Positions 21,586-30,737 of a stretch of DNA of 64,000 bases are shown here, piece after piece. Every line of letters starts with the position of its first letter. The first letter of the stretch is position 1. Position numbers and translations under genes: made by a program. Under the pieces are notes generated by a model, which worked only from the letters and a program-made list of their open reading frames with translations, had not been told where the DNA came from and searched no databases. Source of the stretch: Cylindrodendrum hubeiense (lineage: Eukaryota > Ascomycota > Sordariomycetes > Hypocreales > Nectriaceae); assembly GCA_014621425.1 (NCBI GenBank), contig JAANBB010000175.1, forward strand, positions 1-64,000. The letters are read 5' to 3'.

Positions 21586-23469
21586 ATGGTATTTCCCGGG
21601 CTGCGCACCTCCGGCGATAGAGCGCCGTCGCTCAAGTCCAAGGCCAGCGTCGAGAGCGTCCTGCAGCCAGAGTACATCCACGAAGAGGCGCAGCTGCCTT
21701 GCGTCCCGCCCGAACGACCCGACCTCCGCGAACTGAACAGCAGCCTCGAGGCGCTCGCCGCCATCTTCCCCGACATCCAGATCGAGGTCTTCCGCGAGCT
21801 GCTGTCGAACTTTGATGGCGAGTCCCGCCTCGCGCTGGTCGCCGATGCGCTGCTGAAGAACCACGTCACTTGGGTCAAGGGGCGGTGGAGGGTTGACAAG
21901 GACGCCCAGGGAGAGGCGGTGCCCAAGTCGGAGGTCTTCCGGAGCAAGGAGTACAAGAAGGCCGTCCAGACGCTGGCGTGGCATGAGTTCAAGGGCTTGC
22001 CGCGATCGACCATCAACGCCGTGCTCGCGGAATCCAACTACTCGTACCTCGACGCTCGACGAACACTCGTGACGCTGTCATCGAAATCATGGCGCTTCAC
22101 TATATCCTCCCTCTTCTTCCGACGAAAGCCCATCGCTACGGGCGAGGCAGAGAACCACCCGCTGGTGTCATGGCGATCGACCGGCCATGGATCCATCATA
22201 CCGACGATCCGCGTGACAGGCAGCCCCGAGCTGGACCGCGAACTTTACAAAACACTGGTGGTGCCCCTGAAGGAGCGGAACCGAGAAGAGAGGCAAACAA
22301 AGGACCGAGGGTTAGCGTTTTTGCTCAACAACGAAGAGGCAGAAGAAGCAGAGGCAACCCACGAGTGTGTCTGCTGCTTCACCTCGGCAGCATTTGAAGA
22401 GTTTACCCACTGCAACCGAGACGGCCACATGATCTGCTTCCGGTGCGTGCAGCACTCCATCAAGGAGGCCATTTTCGGCCAGGGCTGGAACAGCAGCATC
22501 AACCCCGAGACGGGAACTCTCAAGTGCTTGTCGATGGAGGGCGATGGGTGTCCCGGTCACATCCCCGCCGATCACATCTACCGCGCGATGGAGGAGGAAA
22601 AGATGGGCGCCGAGATTCTCCATAAGCTGGACCGGCGGCTCGCTGAACACAGTCTCCTTGCCTCGAAACTACCGCTCGTTCGATGTCCGTTCTGCGACTA
22701 TGCGGAAATCGACGACATGTACACACCATCGCACGAGGCGACGCTGAGAATCAACGCCACTAGCGTCTACAACCTATTCTTCCTTATCCTCTGCATCGGA
22801 ACATTACCGTTCGTCTTCCCCATCATCTTTATATCCTCCATCGTTTGTCTGCTCCTAAGCACAAGGCAATCCTTTGGCAACTACATCTCTACGGAGTGGA
22901 GCAGAGCCCTCACCCGTCACCGGCGACGTCGTCGCGGCCTTAAATTTACCTGCCAAAGCCCCGACTGCAAGCGAGTGTCATGCCTCTCCTGTACCAAGTC
23001 CTGGCACGACATTCACATCTGCAACGAATCATCCCTGGTCGCTCTCCGCACGCAGGTCGAGCAGGCAATGAGCATGGCCATCAAGCGTGTCTGCCCCCGG
23101 TGCAACACCTCCTTTGTCAAAAACGCAGGCTGCAATAAGCTTACATGTCCGTGCGGCTACAAGATGTGCTATGTATGCCGCGCTGACCTCAGCGACGAGG
23201 GATACCGCCACTTCTGCGACCACTTCCGGCCCGATGGCGACCCGACCCCCTGCACCGAGTGTGACCGGTGCAACCTCTGGGAGTCGGAGAACACAGAAGA
23301 GGTCCTCCAGGCGGCGCGGGAGGAGGCCGAGCGCAAGTGGAACGACATGGAGAACCGCGAGCTGTCAGGCACGGAGCGGGCCTTTTTTGGAGACGGGCGT
23401 CGCGGGACAGAGAGGCGACGTCAGCGTGGAGCGGATACTGGTCAGCGGAAGAATCCCCGCTCTTTCTGA
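21586..23469 (+). CDS. RBR-type E3 ubiquitin ligase with membrane segments
   Basis: The gene is intronless and encodes 627 residues. A helical stretch at about 45-95 (SLEALAAIFPDIQIEVFREL) resembles a CUE/ubiquitin-binding module. RING1 starts near residue 258 with HECVCC and continues through HCNRDGHMICFRC. A between-RING zone with RCPFCDY follows. A very hydrophobic stretch at about 391-425 (YNLFFLILCIGTLPFVFPII and on) predicts one or two membrane passes. A Cys-rich IBR-type segment (CQSPDCKRVSCLSC) precedes RING2 (CPRCNTSFVKNAGCNKLTCP). The active-site cysteine by analogy with parkin is in NAGC, about residue 516. Members accept ubiquitin from an E2 and pass it on through that cysteine. 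The domain order recalls RNF216/TRIAD3-like fungal proteins. The tail is charged. It converges with FOX2, with 250 bp between stops. Confidence 0.88.
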   Translation: MVFPGLRTSGDRAPSLKSKASVESVLQPEYIHEEAQLPCVPPERPDLRELNSSLEALAAIFPDIQIEVFRELLSNFDGESRLALVADALLKNHVTWVKGRWRVDKDAQGEAVPKSEVFRSKEYKKAVQTLAWHEFKGLPRSTINAVLAESNYSYLDARRTLVTLSSKSWRFTISSLFFRRKPIATGEAENHPLVSWRSTGHGSIIPTIRVTGSPELDRELYKTLVVPLKERNREERQTKDRGLAFLLNNEEAEEAEATHECVCCFTSAAFEEFTHCNRDGHMICFRCVQHSIKEAIFGQGWNSSINPETGTLKCLSMEGDGCPGHIPADHIYRAMEEEKMGAEILHKLDRRLAEHSLLASKLPLVRCPFCDYAEIDDMYTPSHEATLRINATSVYNLFFLILCIGTLPFVFPIIFISSIVCLLLSTRQSFGNYISTEWSRALTRHRRRRRGLKFTCQSPDCKRVSCLSCTKSWHDIHICNESSLVALRTQVEQAMSMAIKRVCPRCNTSFVKNAGCNKLTCPCGYKMCYVCRADLSDEGYRHFCDHFRPDGDPTPCTECDRCNLWESENTEEVLQAAREEAERKWNDMENRELSGTERAFFGDGRRGTERRRQRGADTGQRKNPRSF

Positions 23470-23719
23470 ATTATTCGATGTCATTGTGGAAACGATTTTT
23501 ATCTAGGGTTACTGGCGTACAGATGGGACGAGCCTCGCGGTGGGTGAAATTGGATTGCATACACGGATCACGGGCGTCTAAAGGTTTATGGTAGAGACGG
23601 CGTCAATCTCCACACCACATGCACATGGGATTAGGAAACAGGATATTGATAGCGAATCGAATACAATACAGACGTTAGTGTACATGGCTTAACGTTCATA
23701 ACTCCGTGACATTTTTGTC

Positions 23720-26700
23720 TTAAATCTTGCTCTTGGCATCGCCAACCAGCTCGGCGGCCGCACCGGCAATGGCGAGCTTGCCTGTCTCCTTGACCTTGGT
23801 CTGGAAGGTAATCTTGTTGCCATCGCGCCACATCTCGGTGATGAGCGTCTGGCCGGGAATCACAACGCCAGCGAAGCGGACCTTGATGTTCTTGAAGGCG
23901 CCGAACCGCTCGTACACGGCCTTACCGGCAAAGCCGAAGCTGCACAGGCCGTGGAGGATAGGGGCCTTGAAGCCGCCCACCTTGGCGAATTCAGGGTCAA
24001 TGTGGAGAGGGCTACATTTGTCAGTCTTGGTTTCTCACATGTCGGCGGATGACTTACTTGTAATCACCGCTCAATCGGTAAATGGCCGCCTGGTCATCGG
24101 TAGTGGTCTCCTCGACAACGACGTCGGGGTGACGGCCTGGAGGCTTGTTGGCGGCAGTGGCAGCGCCGCGATCCTGGCCGCGCCTGGGGCCGCCAAAGCC
24201 ACCGCAACCACGGAGGAAGACAGTCGACTCGTTGTAAAAGACGTCCTCGCCAGTCTCCGCGTCGACAGTGGTGACGCCAGTCTTGGCAATGGCAGCACTG
24301 CCCTTGTCGACGACCTCAAGGAGGCGACCGCGGGAGACGAGCTTCGCACCTGTGGGGACAGGGAACTTCCGGACCTCGAGATACTGCTCACCATGAAGAA
24401 GCATCATGGGTGAGAAGTTGGGCACGATGTCGTCGAACTCAAACGGCATCTCGGCGTTGAAGGGAGGAATCACACCAAATGTGGGAATGACTTGGAAGTC
24501 ATCGGCACCCTCGCTGTGTTGTGTTAGAAAGATTCGTTAGGGAGGGTTGAGTGACTTACAAGACGTATTTCAGTTGGGTACGCTTGGCACCGATACCGAG
24601 GTTGTAGAGGATGGCATCGCGCTCCTCGTACTTGAACTCAGTGGGGTTGCCCTCCTTCTTAAGAGTTTCGGTGATGATGGCAAGGTGCTCACTAGGAGCA
24701 GAAGATTCGGCCTACTCGCGGTTAGTTGAAAAATCACAAAACGCTGCCGGCAAAGACAGGTATTGTTAATAACTGACCTTGGATTTGCGGTTCTCCATGT
24801 TTTTCATAATCTTTTCCAGGCCGTCCTGAGCCTTGGACGGGTTGTCTACTCGGCCGTCAAAGGTGACAATGTCCCCCCAGTTCTTGACTACCTCCTCGGG
24901 AACGAGAGGCACGTCAACTGGGAAGCCATGGCCACCAGTGCGCTGCCATCGGGTCTGGCCACACCAGCCGCTGCCGACCTCGTAGAGACCACCGGTCGGG
25001 TTAGGGCACTTGTCACTGCAGAGAGCGACGACCAGAGGAGCAATGTAATCGGGCTTGAAGGCCTGGACCATCTCTTCGGGCATGATAGTAGCCGTCATGG
25101 CAGTACCGGCGTTGGGGGCAATCGTGTTGACGTAAATGCCATACTTGAAGCCCTCAAGCGCAAGAGCTCGCGAGAATCCAAGAATACCACATTTCTGCCG
25201 TCGTTAGTGTATGTCTTGGCATATGAGCGTTATTAGACTTACCGCCGCGGAATAGTTGGCCTGGCCAAAGTTGCCGTAGATGCCGCTGGTTGAGGTCGTG
25301 TTGAGGACACGGCCGTACTTTTGCTTAAGGAAATAAGGCCAGGCGGCCTTGGTGACCTTGTAGGTACCTCGGAGATGGACGTTCATGACGGGGTCCCACA
25401 AGTTATCGTCCATGTTGGTGAAAGCCTTGTCTCGGAGGATACCGGCGTTGTTGATGACGATATCGACACGGCCGTATGCATCAATGGCCGCCTTGACGAC
25501 AGCCTCACCATCCTCGGCCGAGGCCTTGACGCCGACAGCCTTGCCACCGAGCTTCTTAATCTCCTCAACCACGGTACCGGGGTTGGCGAGATCGTTGACG
25601 ACAATGGACGCACCAAGCTTGGCAAAGGCCAGAGCATAAGCGCGACCAATACCGGCACCGCCGCCAGTGACCAGCGCAACACGGCCGGTAAAGTCAAGAG
25701 TCTCGCCACGGTCGCTGGGGTTCATCTTCATTGAGTCCTCAAGGAGGGTAAGGAAGTCGTTGGGACCAGTGGGATATTGGGGGTTGGAGAAGTCGGTGAC
25801 CTTGTTCCACTGCTTGAGGATGGCACCGGGTGTGTAAGAGTCGTCGGCCTTGAGAAGGAGACCGCTGGATCGCTCCCATCGAAGCTTGGCCATGTGGCCA
25901 CCACCAGCCTCAAAGATGCTGCCGGTCTCGGTGTTGCTCTTGTGCACCAGGACGGCAACCAAGGGAACAACCCAGTCGGGCTTGAGAGCCTTGAGGACAT
26001 CCGGAGGCATGATGGTCTCGGTCATTCTGCTGGCAGCTGCTCGGTTGTTAGTGCTGGATCATCATCATCTCGACAGTGCGGCCAACTTACCAATGGGGGC
26101 AACGACGTTGCACAGAATGTTGTACTTGGCGCCCTCCTTGGCGAGGGTCTCGGTGAAGCCAACCATGGCAAGCTTGGCGGCGGAGTAGTTGGTCTGGCCG
26201 AAGCTGCCAAACAGACCGGCTGCGGACGCGGTGTTGATGACACGGCCGTACTTTTGCTTTCGGAAGTAGGGCCAAGCGGCTCTGGCGCACTTGTAGGAGC
26301 CCTTGACGTGGACCTTGATGATCAGGTCCCAGTCCTCGTCCTTGATGTTCTTGAAGCTGATGTCTCGCAGGATACCGGCGTTGTTGATGAGAACGTCGAT
26401 GCGGCCGAAGGCCTTGATGGCGGTTTCGATGATGCGCTCGCCGTTCTCTACTGAGTCGTAGTTTGCGACGGCCTTACCGCCGGCAGCCTTGATCTCGTTG
26501 ACGACGACATCGGCGGCCTGTGAGAATGACGGGTTAGTGGGGAACGACACAACCAAGACGACCAACACTGGGGCGGAATGGAGCTATCTGACCTTTGTTG
26601 AGTTGCCCTCGCCCTTGAAGGAGCCGCCGAGGTCGTTGACGACGACGCTGGCTCCGCGCGAGCCAAAGAAGGTGGCATAAGCCCTACCGAGACCGCCGCC

Positions 26701-26751
26701 GGCGCCGGTGACGACGACGACCTGGCCGTCGTATCTCAACTGTTCGGCCAT
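23720..26751 (-). CDS. FOX2: peroxisomal multifunctional beta-oxidation enzyme (FOX2/MFE-2)
   Basis: It catalyses the hydration and (3R)-hydroxyacyl-CoA dehydrogenation steps of peroxisomal beta-oxidation. Seven exons are inferred (minus strand): 26751-26593, 26517-26091, 26036-25243, 25194-24778, 24711-24560, 24513-24058 and 24011-23720, giving 898 residues as expected. Two short-chain dehydrogenase domains come first, with [13 protein letters not shown] near residue 10 and [13 protein letters not shown] near 310. Each has its YSAAK active site, and the second is split by the exon 3/4 border. The hydratase-2 hot-dog domain has [20 protein letters not shown] with the catalytic Asp and His, again across an exon border. 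The protein ends AKSKI, a variant PTS1 peroxisomal signal. Upstream elements at 26998-27065 suggest fatty-acid control. Confidence 0.95.
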
Positions 26752-26997
26752 GGTGTGGATGTGGTCGAGCTCTGTGGTCGCGTCCTGACGGGTGGTTGGC
26801 GCAGGAGCTGTGGGGGATGGTACAATGGGGAAATACACACGCTGTGAGGAGAGGGAATAGCAAACGGGAGCAATTTGTAGGGAAAGCAGGAGCGCAGATG
26901 CAGCTCTTAACACGCTGAGCCGGCACCTCTGTCGAGCGAGAGAGACCTGGACCTTTGAACCTTGGACCTTGGCTGGCGACCCGTCTTGTGAAGGGAG

Positions 26998-27065
26998 CCT
27001 CGGCTTGTTGTGCGGGTACCGAGGGGTACGCTAGCGCAGGCGCGCTAGGCCGGGTTCGGCCTCGG
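26998..27065. promoter_or_regulatory. three CCTCGG fatty-acid response elements upstream of FOX2
   Basis: CCTCGG occurs at 26998-27003 and 27060-27065, and its complement CCGAGG at 27019-27024. These are 247-314 bp upstream of the FOX2 start. This hexamer is the known core of FarA/FarB (Aspergillus) and CTF1 (Fusarium) binding sites in beta-oxidation genes. Function here is inferred. Confidence 0.6.
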
Positions 27066-28041
27066 GCCGCTTCACATGCAAGGCAGGAAAGTCGGGGTGT
27101 TGGGGAACCTTCGAGGCAGCGGACGGGAGAGGGTTCGAGATGAGGTCATGCGGAGAGGCCAGTCTGACACAGGACGACGGTGCTTGCACGCTTGCACCAT
27201 GTCACATGCGAGTCTGGCTCGAGGCAGCTGAAGCACGCACACTGCGAGGAGACGGTGCGCTCGCTCGGCTGTCAGCTCCATGGCAATTCGCTGTGGAAGA
27301 GCAGCCGCTCGCTGGGTAGGTGCTTGCTTGGTGGTGGTTTATGTAAGCCCGTCTGGAGTGTCGTCGTTCATCATGGCTGCTGGTGCTGCAATGCCACCGT
27401 CCCGTCGTGGCCCAGGACAGCGAGAGCCAATCCTGGGGCCCAATCTTCCTCTGCAGGCGCAAATAGGGAAAGCACCCGTCGCCGACGCATGTGCCTCTCT
27501 CCCTCCTGCTTTTTCGCCCGGGCAAGCAACACGGCAAAGCAGCACAGCGCGCGCGCCTCCAAGCAGCGTGTACCCCAAGCAGTATCCGTGGCCCGCTGCC
27601 GGCTCTTTTCCCGCGGCCCAGGGCACAGTGCAGCGCGTGTCCGTACCCCACAATTTCCCCCACAAAGCCGAATCGGGACGCCGTCAGTCACCGTCCCTGC
27701 TGGCAGTTTGGCTGGCAGTTTGGCGGGCGGTTTGGTGGGCAGTTTGGCGGGCGGGCTGGCTGGCTGGCTGGCTGGCAGTCTCTGTGTCTCGTGTCCGTCC
27801 GTGTCCGTCCGTGTCCGTGCCAGCCTCCGGCGTCGTGCCAGAAGCCGTGAGCCTTCGACATGGCACCACCACCCACTGCCGCCTCCAGCCTCCAGCCTCC
27901 AGCCTACAGCCTCCAGCAGCCCGCACCGCCCGCACCGCCCACGCCGCCCGCGCACACACTCCCGACCGACACACGCCCCATGCCGTAGCCGACTAGTCAC
28001 TCCTCCGCGCTCTCCGGCTCCCCTCATATCCCGCTCTCAAA
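27066..28041. other. divergent intergenic region with tandem repeats
   Basis: This is the promoter zone between FOX2 and the glycerate-kinase-like gene. It has high GC and long overlapping frames on both strands that lack family similarity. The repeat block 27700-27960 is listed separately. Confidence 0.55.
27700..27960. repeat. cluster of three minisatellites
   Basis: Three blocks follow each other. At 27700-27779 there are GGCAGTTTGGCGGGC-like units passing into (GGCT)n. At 27791-27820 there is GTGTCCGTCC repeated. At about 27885-27960 there are CTCCAGC and CCGCACCGC-type units. They lie 80-340 bp before the next plus-strand start. Confidence 0.8.
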
Positions 28042-29031
28042 ATGCCCCCTCACTTCGTCGATGACAAGACCCCCATCTGCATCCCCTTCATCCTCGCCCA
28101 GCTCAAGGCCCACCGCGCAGAGGCCCCCGACCGCCCCTTCGTCATTGGCCTCAATGGCGTCCAGGGCGCCGGCAAGACCACCCTCGTCCGCGCCCTGAGC
28201 CTCGCCCTCGAGGAGCAGGGCGTCCCGACCTTGGTCTGCAGCATCGACGAGTTCTACCTGACCCGCCGCGATCAGGTCGCCTTGGCCGAGGCCCACCCCG
28301 ATAACGCGCTCGTCCAGCATCGCGGGGAACCCGGTATGAACTGAAACCCACGTGGGAGCCGTGAGCCTGTGCATCGCCCAGCATCACTGAGCCTCACCGA
28401 GCATCAGACCAACCATATCTGACCGCAACCCCCAGGAACCCATGACTTGCCCCTCGCAAAGGCCTTCTTCAATGCCCTGCTAAAAGGCGAGCCCGCAAAG
28501 CTGCCCAAGTACGACAAGGCAATATCTGCCGGCAATGGTGAACGCTCTCCAGAATCCCAATGGACCCCCGTCAACCAGCCTGCCCAGCCCAAGATCCAGG
28601 CCATCATCCTCGAGGGCTGGTGCGTCGGCTTCCGGCCCCTGACCCCCGAGGGCGTCGAGGCCAGGCTGGCCAAGCCCAACCACACCCTCCAGAAGCACAA
28701 GCTCGAGCACCTCCTCTTCGTCAACCAGAAGCTGGCCGAGTACGATAGCCTCACCGACCTCTTCGACGCCTTCATCCAGGTTGACGCCGAGGATCTCGGC
28801 TACGTCTACGGCTGGCGCCTCGAGCAGGAAGACCACCTGCGGGAGGAACGCGGCGACCCAGACGCCGGCATGACCTCGCAGCAGGTCGTCAAGTTTGTCG
28901 ATGGTTACTATCCCGCCTATGAGCTTTACACCGAAGGCCTGAGGAAAGGAGTCCTCCCCAACCGACCAGGTCATCAGTTGAGAATGGTGGTGGGCCGTGA
29001 CAGGAAAGTGAAACGTGTTCTACGCATCTGA
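28042..29031 (+). CDS. TDA10: D-glycerate 3-kinase-like P-loop kinase
   Basis: The predicted protein has 295 residues from two exons, 28042-28333 and 28436-29031, with a GT-AG intron. Marks of the family are the Walker A loop GLNGVQGAGKTT at about residues 36-47, SIDEFYLTRRD, the substrate-region THDLPLAKAFFNAL, and the EGWCVGFRPL block. The C-terminal FVDGYYPAYELYTEG and the basic end match the yeast YGR205W/TDA10 and plant GLYK group. Plant GLYK phosphorylates glycerate at position 3; the activity of the fungal branch is less certain. The intron splits the Gly of EPG-THDLP. It converges with the ECM11-domain gene, with 287 bp between stops. Confidence 0.88.
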
Positions 29032-29318
29032 GTTCGACGAATCTAACGTGCACATATTGGGATACCACTAATTAAGATACCATGACGAGCCCCTTCAGAA
29101 GGACTATTTACTGTGCAACAAAATCGTGAATTATCGTAGCGGCTCTGTATGCCTACCTACTACGTAGTAGTTGTAGGTGAACCTGGTATCGCCCTAGTTC
29201 TCGCCAAACGCCACTCGGATGCTACTCCTGATACAAAGCAAACCAACGTCCAACTCCACCAAAATGCAGTCATGACAGTCGTATCGTGACATCGGGCTGT
29301 CGCCATCCTCATCATCTC

Positions 29319-30737
29319 TTACAGCCTTTTGTCTTCCACCACTCGCTGACCATCCTGCTTCATCTTAGACAGCTTCCGGTCAATCGTCTCCGTCTTGAGA
29401 CGCACGGCTTCCTCCCGACTGGCAGCTTCGTTCTCAAAGTCTTGGATGATCCTGCGTTTGTTTCTCCTCGCATCCGTCAAGTCTTGCACAAACCCGGCAA
29501 ATTCGCTCACAAACCATTCCCCAGAAGCCTCCCAATCGTCGACAGACATGGCCGAAAACAAGCCATGCTGTTCCTTCTCGCCGAGATGGCGGAATTGATC
29601 CAGTCTGGCAATTAGATTGTCTGCGTTGGTGCTAAGAGGTTTCTCTTCCTCCTTGGACGGATCAAAGTCGAATGGCTGCCTTTGTAATTCCGTAAAATTC
29701 ATTGAAGTGAGTGCCATATCGTCGTATTCAGGACTCGGGTGGCGTCGCTTCTTTCCTCGAGAATGCGGGTGCATTGTGATAGCGGGCATGGAGCTCTCCA
29801 TCAGAACTCTCTTGGCCACTGGCTTTATTTTCTTGGGTTTTGGTGTCAGGTGCTCCTCCTCCTGTGCCACCGAATCGACATCATCATCTTGGACGTGCAC
29901 TGTCGTGGGCCGCCGAGTATCCTCCGGCTTGTATCGCGTTTGCCACTGTGGTTGCTGGACAGTCGGGGATGAACTCCTCGGATGGTCACCGACATCGTAT
30001 GCTTCTGATTTACCAGCGTGAGACCTTCTAATCCTGACTTCGCGCATCGGAAGTTTCGATTCGTGCCTCAGTGGCGAGCCGGGGCGGATTTGGTCACTCT
30101 CGTAGAACCCATTGGGATTTCGACGACCATTGATTGCATTGTCTCTAAAGCCGTCGTCCATGTGGGCAACATCGTGTCGTGGTGGTCGATCAACGACAGA
30201 CATAAAGCCGTCGTTTCCCATCACAAAGGCATTGCTAGGTTGCGCGGGCCGAGCAAAACGGTTGCGATCTGGAAGGTGGTGTGGCGGGATATTCTTCCTA
30301 AGGTCCCGAGCCAGCTCCGGACCAAGCTCAACTTGCTCAACCGGCTCATTTTGAGGGGTCGTGAGACCCGAGTTCATGAAGCTCTCTCCGAGTTGCGAAC
30401 CCGAAAAGAGATCCTCATTACGGCCATTCGAGTTAGTTCGAGGTTGACTATTTGAAGAGGATATGGGATGAAGTCTTGGTGACCGTAGCGGCGGCTGACC
30501 AAAGCCATTGCTTTCGCGGGGTGGTGCTGTATATCGGCGGTTCACTGGGGAAGGCGCCCGGGCATCCTCGACTAGTGCCTGGCGTGTCGGAACCGGAGCA
30601 ATGGGTTGCGGCTGCTCTAAACGATTATCAGGCACCTGTGACTGGGTTCCATTTGCATCTTGGCCACCGTTCCCGTTGGAGTTATTCCGCGCAAAAGCCT
30701 GGAGTCGGCCGCCTCTGTCCCTGAGACTCAATGGCAT
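29319..30737 (-). CDS. ECM11: ECM11 C-terminal-domain protein
   Basis: The first about 330 residues are low-complexity, Pro/Ser/Asn/Arg-rich, with a basic patch (PKPKKIKPVAKR). The last about 130 residues match the ECM11 C-terminal domain: the DQFRHLGEKEQHGLFSAMS block, DWEASGEWFVSEFAGFV, then a coiled coil (DARRNKRRIIQDFENEAASR and on). In yeast Ecm11 is a SUMO-modified synaptonemal-complex protein; the filamentous fungal role is inferred. The start was set at the ATG before PLSLRDRGGRLQAF, giving 472 residues. The frame stays open upstream to about 30870, without another ATG. A possible acceptor (CGCAG near 30851) means an extra 5' exon cannot be excluded. Confidence 0.78.
   Translation of the reverse strand: MPLSLRDRGGRLQAFARNNSNGNGGQDANGTQSQVPDNRLEQPQPIAPVPTRQALVEDARAPSPVNRRYTAPPRESNGFGQPPLRSPRLHPISSSNSQPRTNSNGRNEDLFSGSQLGESFMNSGLTTPQNEPVEQVELGPELARDLRKNIPPHHLPDRNRFARPAQPSNAFVMGNDGFMSVVDRPPRHDVAHMDDGFRDNAINGRRNPNGFYESDQIRPGSPLRHESKLPMREVRIRRSHAGKSEAYDVGDHPRSSSPTVQQPQWQTRYKPEDTRRPTTVHVQDDDVDSVAQEEEHLTPKPKKIKPVAKRVLMESSMPAITMHPHSRGKKRRHPSPEYDDMALTSMNFTELQRQPFDFDPSKEEEKPLSTNADNLIARLDQFRHLGEKEQHGLFSAMSVDDWEASGEWFVSEFAGFVQDLTDARRNKRRIIQDFENEAASREEAVRLKTETIDRKLSKMKQDGQRVVEDKRL

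Noticed and set aside
21408..22037. Minus-strand frame opposite the RBR ligase gene
   Set aside because: It is the antisense shadow of a well-supported coding region.
24071..26454. Several plus-strand frames opposite FOX2 of up to 228 codons
   Set aside because: They are antisense shadows of FOX2 exons; no domain was recognised.
27180..28064. Long overlapping frames before the glycerate-kinase-like gene
   Set aside because: They run through minisatellites in three frames, with Arg/Ser/Ala-rich products and no similarity.
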